Assembly (NCBI GenBank): GCA_027627225.1
Contig: JAPFQT010000079.1
Span: forward strand, 699,501-763,500
Reading direction: 5' to 3'
Source of the DNA: Congeria kusceri
Lineage: Eukaryota; Mollusca; Bivalvia; Myida; Dreissenidae
DNA: 64,000 nucleotides
Positions 54,983 through 64,000 of this stretch are shown here, one piece after another; the stretch's first letter is position 1, and the number at the start of each line of letters is the position of its first letter. Made by a program: the position numbers and the translations under genes. Under the pieces are notes generated by a model, which was not told the origin of the DNA, did no database searches, and saw only the letters and a list, made by a program, of their open reading frames with translations.

Positions 54983-55350
54983 CTGTAAAATAGAAACACC
55001 GATTAAACACTTACCGCGCTTTGTCTTTGTGATCCAGAGTAACACTCAACATTTTGCATGGAAAGATTTGTATATAACGTAAATAGGAGAACACTTGTGA
55101 TCAGGTCAGCTAACAAAGTAAATCAGTGGAAATCATGTGTGTCACTATATATAAATTTGACTGTTTGGGTCACTTTTCAATCAATAAGGGTACAGTGTGG
55201 ATATAATTTACAGTGGTGTGATTACAAAAACATTTTAGAACAGGAAAATACCCTCCACCACCCTATAGGCTTCACCACAACTCATTTCAAAACAGACCCA
55301 GCAACGTTATTACTATTAGAATAATTTGTAAATAAAGTATTGCATTCAAA
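54983..55350. other. Intron start region of the minus-strand gene (3' side)
   Basis: The 88-codon plus frame at 55,058-55,324 has no supporting features. Confidence 0.5.
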
Positions 55351-55540
55351 AGGAGGAACGGTGTAGTGGATATGGATTCGGCCTTGTGACCAGGAGTCCT
55401 GGGTTTGATCCCCACTGAGGGAGCTTTCTTAAAATCTTTCCTAGGACACCAAGTACTGGTACATCCCAGAAACCAACTCGAGAGTGTCTTTATAAGCCTA
55501 GGCTGTCCATGCTATCGAGCTTAAATAAATAGGTTTAAAC
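55351..55540 (+). mobile_element. tRNA-derived SINE beside the 66-bp satellite
   Basis: GGAGGAACGGTGTAGTGGAT, GTTTGATCCCCACTGAGG, CCAAGTACTGGTACATCCCA and tail TTAAATAAATAGGTTTAAAC. Ends 20 bp before the first satellite unit. The head is diverged from the other copies. Confidence 0.85.
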
Positions 55541-55559
55541 GAACTAAAGGAGGAAGAAT

Positions 55560-58500
55560 CACACACCTGGTTTTATGTCTACACTGCCCTCCATTATTTA
55601 CAGGACAGCACTGAGACAAACGACTCACACCCTTGGTTTTATGACTACACTGCCCTCCATTATTTACATGACAGCACTGAGACAAACGACTCACACCCTT
55701 AGTTTTATGACTACACTGCCCTCCATTATTTACATGACAGCACTGAGACAAACGACTCACACCCTTGGTTTTATGACTACACTGCCCTCCATTATTTACA
55801 GGACAGCACTGAGACAAACGACTCACACCCTAGGTTTTATGACTACACTGCCCTCCATTATTTACATGACAGCACTGAGACAAACGACTCACACCCTTGG
55901 TTTTATGACTACACTACCCTCCATTATTTACATGACAGCACTGAGACAAACGACTCACACCCTTGGTTTTATGACTACACTGCCCTCCATTATTTACATG
56001 ACAGCACTGAGACAAACGACTCACCCCTTGGTTTTATGACTACACTGCCCTCCATTATTTACATGACAGCACTGAGACAAACGACTCACCCCTTGGTTTT
56101 ATGACTACACTGCCCTCCATTATTTACACGACAGCACTGGGACAAACGACTCACCCCTTGGTTTTATGACTACACTGCCCTCCATTATTTACATGACAGC
56201 ACTGGGACAAACGACTCACACCTTGGTTTTATGACTACACTGCCCTCCATTATTTACAGGACAGCACTGAGACAAACGACTCACACCCTTGGTTTTATGA
56301 CTACACTGCCCTCCATTATTTACATGACAGCACTGAGACAAACGACCCACCCCTTGGTTTTATGACTACACTGCCCTCCATTATTTACATGACAGCACTG
56401 AGACAAACGACTCACACCCTTGGTTTTATGACTACACTGCCCTCCATTATTTACATGACAGCACTGAGACAAACGACTCACACCCTTGGTTTTATGACTA
56501 CACTGCCCTCCATTATTTACATGACAGCACTGAGACAAACGACTCACACCCTTGGTTTTATGACTACACTGCCCTCCATTATTTACATGACAGCACTGAG
56601 ACAAACGACTCACACCCTTGGTTTTATGACTACACTGCCCTCCATTATTTACATGACAGCACTGAGACAAACGACTCACACCCTTGGTTTTATGACTACA
56701 CTGCCCTCCATTATTTACATGACAGCACTGAGACAAACGACTCACACCCTTGGTTTTATGACTACACTGCCCTCCATTATTTACATGACAGCACTTAGAC
56801 AAAAACAACTCACCCCTTGGTTTTATGACTACACTGCCCTCCATTATTTACATGACAGCACTGAGACAAACGACTCACACCCTTGGTTTTATGACTACAC
56901 TGCCCTCCATTATTTACAGGACAGCACTGAGACAAACGACTCACACCCTTGGTTTTATGACTACACTGCCCTCCATTATTTACAGGACAGCACTGAGAAA
57001 AACGACTCACACCCTTGGTTTTATGACTACACTGCCCTCCATTATTTACATGACAGCACTGAGACAAACGACTCACACCCTTGGTTTTTATGACTACACT
57101 ACCATCCATTATTTACATGACAGCACTGAGACAAACGACTCACACCCTTGGTTTTATGACTACACTGCCCTCCATTATTTACATGACAGCACTGAGACAA
57201 ACGACTCACACCCTTGGTTTTATGACTACACTGCCCTCCATTATTTACATGACAGCACTGAGACAAACGACTCACACCCTTGGTTTTATGACTACACTGC
57301 CCTCCATTATTTACATGACAGCACTGAGACAAACGACTCACACCCTTGGTTTTATGACTACACTGCCCTCCATTATTTACATGACAGCACTGAGACAAAC
57401 GACTCACACCCTTGGTTTTATGACAACACTGCCCTCCATTATTTACATGACAGCACTGAGACAAACGACTCACACCCTTGGTTTTATGACTACACTGCCC
57501 TCCATTATTTACATGACAGCACTGAGACAAACGACTCACACCCTTGGTTTTATGACTACACTGCCCTCCATTATTTACATGACAGCACTTAGACAAAAAC
57601 AACTCACCCCTTGGTTTTATGACTACACTGCCCTCCATTATTTACATGACAGCACTGAGACAAACGACTCACACCCTTGGTTTTATGACTACACTGCCCT
57701 CCATTATTTACAGGACAGCACTGAGACAAACGACTCACACCCTTGGTTTTATGACTACACTGCCCTCCATTATTTACAGGACAGCACTGAGACAAACGAC
57801 TCACACCCTTGGTTTTATGACTACACTGCCCTCCATTATTTACATGACAGCACTGAGACAAACGACTCACACCCTTGGTTTTTATGACTACACTACCATC
57901 CATTATTTACATGACAGCACTGAGACAAACGACTCACACCCTTGGTTTTATGACTACACTGCCCTCCATTATTTACATGACAGCACTGAGACAAACGACT
58001 CACACCCTTGGTTTTATGACTACACTGCCCTCCATTATTTACATGACAGCACTGAGAAAAACGACTCACACCCTTGGTTTTATGACTACACTGCCCTCCA
58101 TTATTTACATGACAGCACTGAGAAAAACGACTCACACCCTTGGTTTTATGACTACACTACACTCCATTATTTACATGACAGCACTGAGACAAACCACTCA
58201 CACCCCTTGGTTTTATGACTACACTGCCCTCCATTATTTACATGACAGCACTGAGAAAAACGACTCACACCCTTGGTTTTATGACTACACTGCCCTCCAT
58301 TATTTACATGACAGCACTGAGAAAAACGACTCACACCCTTGGTTTTATGACTACACTGCCCTCCATTATTTACATGACAGCACTGAGAAAAACGACTCAC
58401 ACCCTTGGTTTTATGACTACACTACACTCCATTATTTACATGACAGCACTGAGAAAAACGACTCACACCCTTGGTTTTATGACTACACTGCCCTCCATTA

Positions 58501-60765
58501 TTTACATGACAGCACTGGGACAAACAACTCACACCCCTGGTTTTATGTCTACACTGCCCTCCATTATTTACATGACAGCACTGGGACAAACGACTCAAAC
58601 CCTTGGTTTTATGACTACACTGCCCTCCATTATTTACATGACAGCACTGAGACAAACAACTCACACCCTTGGTTTTATGACTACACTGCCCTCCGTTATT
58701 TACATGACAGCAATGGGACAAACGACTCATACCCCTGGTTTTATGACTACACTGCCCTCCATTATTTACATGACAGCACTGAGACAAATGACTCACACCC
58801 TTGGTTTGATATCTACACTGTACTCCATTATTTACATGACAGCACTGAGACAAACAACTCATACCCCTGGTTTTATATCTACACTGCACTCCATTATTTA
58901 CATGACAGCACTGGGACAAACGACTCATACCCCTGGTTTTATATCTACATTGCCCAACATTATTTACATGACAGCACTGGGACAAACGACTCATACCCCT
59001 GGTTTTATATCTACATTGCCCTCCATTATTTACATGACAGCACTGGGACAAACGACTCATACCCCTGGTTTTATATCTACACTGCCCTCCATTATTTACA
59101 TGACAGCACTGGGAGAAATAAATCATACCCCTGGTTTTATATCTACACTGCCCTCCATTATTTACATGACAGTACTGAGACAAACGACTCATACCCCTGG
59201 TTTTATATCTACACTGCACTCCATTATTTACATGACAGCACTGAGACAAACGACTCATACCCTTGGTTTTATATCTACACTGCCCTCCATTATTTACATG
59301 ATTGCACTGGGACAAACGACTCATACCCCTGGTTTTATATCTACACTGCCCTCCATTATTTACATGACAGCACTGGGAGAAATAAATCATACCCCTGGTT
59401 TTATATCTACACTGCCCTCCATTATTTACATGTCAGCACTGAGACAAACGACTCATACCCTTGGTTTTATATCTACACTGCACTCCATTATTTACATGAC
59501 AGCACTGAGACAAACGACTCATACCCTTGGTTTTATATCTACACTGCCCTCCATTATTTACATGATTGCACTGAGACAAACGACTCACACCCCTGGTTTC
59601 ATGTCTACACTGCACTCCATTATTTACATGATTGCACTGAGACAAACGACTCACACCCCTGGTTTTATGTCTACACTGCACTCCATTATTTACATGATTG
59701 CACTGAGACAAACGACTCATACCCCTGGTTTTATGTCTACACTGCCCTCCATTATTTACATGATTGCACTGAGACAAACGACTCACACCCCTGGTTTTAT
59801 GTCTACACTGCACTCCATTATTTACATGACAGCACTGAGACAAATGACTCATACCCCTGGTTTTATGTCTACACTGCCCTCCATTATTTACATGACAGCA
59901 CTGAGACAAATGACTCATACCATGGTTTTATGTCTACACTGCCCTCCATTATTTACATGACAGCACTGAGACGAATGACTCATACCCCTGGTGTTATGTC
60001 TACACTGCACTCCATTATTTACATGACAGCACTGAGACAAATGACTCACACCCCTGGTTTTATGTCTACACTGCACTCCATTATTTACATGACAGCACTG
60101 AGACAAATGACTCATACCCCTGGTTTTATGTCTACACTGCCCTCCATTATTTACATGACAGCACTGAGACAAATGACTCATAACACTGGTTTTATGTCTA
60201 CACTGCCCTCCATTATTTACATGACAGCACTGAGACAAATGACTCATACCCCTGGTTTTATGTCTACACTGCACTCCATTATTTACATGACAGCACTGAG
60301 ACAAACGACTCATACCCTTGGTTTTATATCTACACTGCCCTCCATTATTTACATGACAGCACTGAGACAAACGACTCATACCCTTGGTTTTATATCTACA
60401 CTGCACTCCATTATTTACATGACAGCACTGAGACAAACGACTAATACCCTTGGTTTTATATTTACACTGCACTCCATTATTTACATGATTGCACTGAGAC
60501 AAACAACTCATACCCCTGGTTTTATGTCTACACTGCCCTCCATTATTTACATGACAGCACTGGGAGAAATGAAATCATACCCCTGGTTTTATGTCTACAC
60601 TGCACTCCATTATTTACATGATTGCACTGAGACAAATGACTCATACCCCTGGTTTTATATCTACACTGCACTCCATTATTTACATGACAGCACTGGGACA
60701 AACGACGTACACCCTTGGTTTTATGTCTGCATTGCCCTCGATAACTGCACCAAGACAAACTGGTG
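55560..60765 (+). repeat. 66-bp satellite, about 79 tandem copies, intronic
   Basis: Unit TTATTTACATGACAGCACTG, AGACAAACGACTCACACCCT, TGGTTTTATGACTACACTGC, CCTCCA (66 bp). 55.6-58.5 kb mostly has ACTCACACCCTTGG and ATGACTACACTGCCC; 58.8-60.7 kb mostly has ACTCATACCCCTGG and AT(A/G)TCTACACTGC(A/C)C, and an ATGATTGCACTG subtype clusters at 59.3-60.6 kb. A 794-bp higher-order duplicate (12 units) lies at about 56.3-57.9 kb. Because 66 is divisible by 3 and the unit lacks stops in several frames, open frames up to 963 codons (57,875-60,766) arise on both strands; they jump between two frames through 1-base indels and are not genes. Confidence 0.98.
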
Positions 60766-60851
60766 ACTGTTGATCATTGTCCTTTGCACTTAAATATTCT
60801 AGCAGTATCATCATCAGTATGATATATATGTATTTAGTTACAGTTTACAAG

Positions 60852-61143
60852 ACAAGAGCTGTCTCAGGACAGTGCGCTTGACTATTCGAACTGCTTTGTC
60901 AGAGTTATGGGTCCTTGTCAGTACAAAAAAGGGGCGTAATTCTGCTGAATTGCAGGTCAGATTTATGGGCCTTGGTCAGTGACCTCACATAATGACCCCA
61001 AAGACATATATGAAGTTTCCATTGAATAGCTGTAGTAGTTACAGAGATATATACTTGTTGCATGCAAACCTTAACCAGAGCATTGGAGGACACGGACGAA
61101 AGGGTGAGTAGAATAGCTCAAACTATTCGGTGAATAGTTGAGA
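60852..61143 (+). repeat. Common dispersed repeat (ACAAGAGCTGTCTC ... GAATAGTTGAG)
   Basis: ACAAGAGCTGTCTCAGGACA, AAAGGGGCGTAATTCTGCTG, TGGGCCTTGGTCAGTGACCT, GAAGTTTCCATTGAATAGCT and end TAGAATAGCTCAAACTATTC. A type widespread in bivalve sequences, in my memory. No coding role. Confidence 0.75.
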
Positions 61144-61961
61144 TAACAAAACATACATCTCGGTATTGTATCGTTGTTACTTTACTGCCATATGTACCAT
61201 TGTATCACCAGGCTAGCATATCATTACACCTTTAGTGACAAATCATTGTATCTTTATGACAACACCAATCACTTTGGCCAAATAATAATAACGGGCAAAA
61301 AACATTCAAACATTGCATACCTCTGGTGTGGATTGAGTGTGTTGAGGCAGGGAAGGTCAGAGGACGATTGTCACCAGATGCTTTAAAATCAGCCAGAGAA
61401 AAGGAAGAACATTACCTCGAATCAGACAGTAAAATAAACAGTTTTATGGCAATTTTATTTTATTTCATTATTTTTGTAACATCTCATTTTGGAAACATAG
61501 TGTTATACATGTAGTTGGTGTTTGTGTATATGATTTCATCATTTCACTCTAAACCATTACATTCATAAATAAATAATACTATTATGTACGGTAATTACAG
61601 TTATAAGAAATGTAATACCATTGAAAAACTTTAGTAATTGAAAAATGTAGCAACAAATACGTTGCAAACAGGTTCATTTTGCATTTGCAAGTAAAGCAAT
61701 TATATAAAGCATGATTGATTTTAACTTCATCACATAAAACATATATTTGCCATCAATATTCCAAAGATGAAACAAACCTATCGTTTTAAACCCATCACTA
61801 ATATGCTGACATCCATTGTGAATTGTATATAACCAGCACACTATTTAGAACTATTAGTCTAGTTTTCTGACCACATTTGATTGCAGTATTAAGTAGATCA
61901 AAATCTGGCTTTAAGCTATTCTGACAACGATCCTACTTACCATCAATGTTAGAAATGTCAC
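61144..61961. other. Intronic; one coding-looking plus-strand piece at 61,326-61,430
   Basis: The plus frame reads WIECVEAGKVRGRLSPDALK then SAREKEEHYLESD and ends near a GTAAAA donor-like site. It lies on the opposite strand to the gene whose intron contains it, and has no polypyrimidine acceptor. It may be a transposon or nested-gene remnant. Confidence 0.3.
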
Positions 61962-62074
61962 CTGCTCATTTGCTGTCGCTGTTTGTGCCCTATGGAGTAA
62001 GGGTCATGTTCAGTCAGAACGCCTCTACAATCATCTCGCAACAACATCTCGTAGGGAGGCCGCTGTATTTGTAA
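61962..62074 (-). CDS. Internal exon of unknown minus-strand gene
   Basis: Minus strand: acceptor ATATTTCAG ends at 62,075; the exon is 113 bases, phase 0 to phase 2, followed by donor GTGACA (61,961-61,956). It encodes exactly 37 codons plus two bases: LQIQRPPYEMLLRDDCRGVL then TEHDPYSIGHKQRQQMS and AG. The frame is open and rich in charged residues. The last two bases plus the first base of the exon at 54,982 complete an Arg codon, giving ...QQMSR-PYNVQHL. Upstream exons must lie beyond the window end, past the 46-bp satellite. I do not recognise the family. Confidence 0.8.
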
Positions 62075-62314
62075 CTGAAATATGAAAGTAATGCTGATTA
62101 ATGGGTAATCTTGAATAAAACTTTTACTGGACATGCAAGAGCAAAACTGTAAAGGAACTGTACTTGAATCTCTTACAGATCTCAGACTTTTTCAATGACA
62201 TTTTTATAAACCTTTCAACAGTCTATGTACATGTTTGTAATGAATACAAATATGAAATACTTATTCTAACAGCAACAATTGCGAGAATCAGGATTTTTTT
62301 TTAATGTGCAAAAA
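62075..62314. other. Intron of the minus-strand gene
   Basis: AT-rich; nothing else. Confidence 0.5.
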
Positions 62315-64000
62315 GAGTCTCAGTGGTGTAATGGATACGATGTCCGCCTTGGGAGATCATGAGTCTCAGTGGTGTAACGGATATGATGTCTGTCTTGGGA
62401 GATCATGAGTCTCAGTGGTGTAATGGATATGATGTCTGCCTTGGGAGATCATGAGTCTCAGTGGTGTAATGGATATGATGTCTGCCTTGGGAGATCATGA
62501 GTCTCAGTGGTGTAACGGATATGATGTCCGCCTTGGGAGATCATGAGTCTCAGTGGTGTAATGGATATGATGTCCACCTTCGGAGATCATGAGTCTCAGT
62601 GGTGTAATGGATATGATGTCCACCTTGGGAGATCATGAGTCTCAGTGGTGTAATGGATATGATGTCTGTCTTGGGAGATCATGAGTCTCAGTGGTGTAAT
62701 GGATATGATGTCCACCTTGGGAGATCATGAGTCTCAGTGGTGTAATGGATATGATGTCCACCTAGGGACATCATGAGTCTCAGTGATGTAATGGATATGA
62801 TGTCCACCTTGGGAGATCATGAGTCTCAGTGGTGTAATGGATATGATGTCTGCCTTGGGAGATCATGAGTCTCAGTGGTGTAATGGATATGATGTCCACC
62901 TTGGGAGATCATGAGTCTCAGTGGTGTAATGGATATGATGTCTGTCTTGGGAGATCATGAGTCTCAGTGGTGTAATGGATATGATGCCTGTCTTGGGAGA
63001 TCATGAGTCTCAGTGGTGTAATGGATACGATGTCTGCCTTGGGAGATCATGTGTCTCAGTGGTGTAATGGATACGATGTCCGCCTTGGGAGATCATGAGT
63101 CTCAGTGGTGTAATGGATACGATGTCTGTCTTGGGAGATCATGAGTCTCAGTGGTGTAATGGATATGATGTCTTCCTTGAGAGATCATGAGACTCAGTGG
63201 TGTAATGGATATGATGTCTGTCTTGGGAGATCATGAGTCTCAGTGGTGTAATGGATATGATGTCTGTCTTGGGAGATCATGAGTCGCAGTGGTGTAATGG
63301 ATATGATTTCCACCTTGGGAGATCATGAGTCTCAGTGGTGTAATGGATATGATGTCCACCTCGGGAGATCATGAGTCTCAGTGGTGTAATGGATATGATG
63401 TCCACCTTGGGAGATCATGAGTCTCAGTGGTGTAATGGATACGATGTCTGTCCTGGGAGATCATGAGTCTCAGTGGTGTAATGGATATGACGTCTTCCTT
63501 GGGAGATCATGAGTCTCAGTGGTGTAATGGATATGATGTCTGTCTTGGGAGATCATGAGTCTCAGTGGTGTAATGGATATGATGTCCGCCTTGGGAGATC
63601 ATGAGTCTCAGTGGTGTAATGGATATGATGTCCACCTTGGGAGATCATGAGTCTCAGTGGTGTAATGGATATGATGTCTGTCTTGGGAGATCATGAGTCT
63701 CAGTGGTGTAATGGATATGATGCCTGTCTTGGGAGATCATGAGTCTCAGTGGTGTAATGGATACGATGTCCGCCTTGGGAGATCATGTGTCTCAGTGGTG
63801 TAATGGATATGATGTCCGCCTTGGGAGATCATGAGTCTCAGTGGTGTAATGGATACGATGTCTGTCTTGGGAGATCATGAGTCTCAGTGGTGTAATGGAT
63901 ATGATGTCTTCCTTGGGAGATCATGAGTCTCAGTGGTGTAATGGATATGATGTCTGTCTTGGGAGATCATGAGTCTCAGTGGTGTAATGGATATGATGTC
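62315..64000 (+). repeat. 46-bp satellite derived from the SINE tRNA-like head (36.7 copies, continues past the window)
   Basis: Unit GAGTCTCAGTGGTGTAATGG, ATATGATGTCTGCCTTGGGA, GATCAT. Starts at 62,315, 62,361 and 62,407, and at 63,971 exactly 36 x 46 later, so there is no net length change over the array. CAGTGGTGTAATGGATATG, TGTCCGCCTTG and GGAG..CATGAGT match the head of the SINE (compare 27,131-27,187), ending just before box B; about six bases of the anticodon region are missing. A 16-unit (736-bp) higher-order copy is visible. It lies in an intron or flank of the minus-strand gene. Confidence 0.97.

Noticed and set aside
58422..59390. Cysteine-rich repeat peptide on minus strand (QCCHVNNGGQC type), superficially like a toxin or EGF-like repeat
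   Set aside because: Same 66-bp satellite read backwards; no signal peptide, no splice sites, and other frames equally open.
57875..60766. 963-codon repeat protein
   Set aside because: Satellite by-product: unit divisible by 3, open in several frames on both strands, and the frame shifts between two peptide repeats through 1-base indels.
62315..64000. CRISPR-like array
   Set aside because: Contiguous 46-bp units without unique spacers in a eukaryotic sequence; a satellite.

Overview
This window reads as AT-rich, repeat-dominated animal nuclear DNA, most likely from a bivalve mollusc. Spliceosomal exon signals (polypyrimidine-AG acceptors, GT donors, AATAAA) occur together with tRNA-derived SINEs, non-LTR retrotransposon tails, many inverted-repeat (MITE-like) elements and minisatellite arrays up to 5.2 kb. 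The palindromic repeat at 27,613-27,831 and the 'region of gggcaaat/gacctagtttttgac' type repeats are ones I associate with bivalves, and the first with Dreissena (zebra/quagga mussel). That taxonomic call is recollection plus inference. There are no bacterial operons, ribosome binding sites or CRISPR arrays.

Protein-coding content is sparse and only in exon pieces. (1) On the minus strand at 6.9-8.2 kb there are three good terminal-type exons and one decayed copy of a fourth. (2) On the plus strand at 40.6-49.4 kb there is a possible promoter/first exon, a coiled-coil exon (43,087-43,203), an exon-like frame (47,018-47,243) and a terminal exon with stop and AATAAA (49,142-49,324). (3) The best supported gene is on the minus strand: an internal exon (61,962-62,074) and a terminal exon (54,886-54,982) match in splice phase and give a 69-residue C-terminus that I do not recognise.

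Layout: 0.5-5.8 kb holds dispersed repeats, a probable miniature LTR element (TRIM-like, 2,433-2,737) with a tRNA-like sequence inside both LTRs, and a SINE. 6.2-11.4 kb holds a near-perfect 158-bp palindrome, the first exon cluster, a MITE, a LINE tail and hairpin repeats. 11.8-25.3 kb is dominated by minisatellites: three separate 26-bp arrays of one family and two 31-bp families, plus a LINE remnant. 25.5-28.3 kb holds MITEs, a CpG-rich inverted-repeat block and a hAT-like MITE with an 8-bp target duplication. 29.5-37.2 kb is a composite repeat field in which a GACGACAAC-type core and reverse-oriented SINEs alternate, with two 23-bp arrays. 37.4-42 kb holds microsatellites and MITEs. 43-54 kb mixes exons with common mollusc repeats. 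55.56-60.77 kb is a 66-bp satellite lying inside the 7-kb last intron of gene (3). From 62,315 to the window end is a 46-bp satellite whose unit is the tRNA-like head of the SINE family present elsewhere in the window.

The main theme is how tRNA-like Pol III sequences and one short GACGACAAC-type core have been re-used here: as SINE heads, as the inside of an LTR, and as the seeds of several independent tandem arrays. All long open frames inside arrays are by-products of unit length and composition and are not genes.
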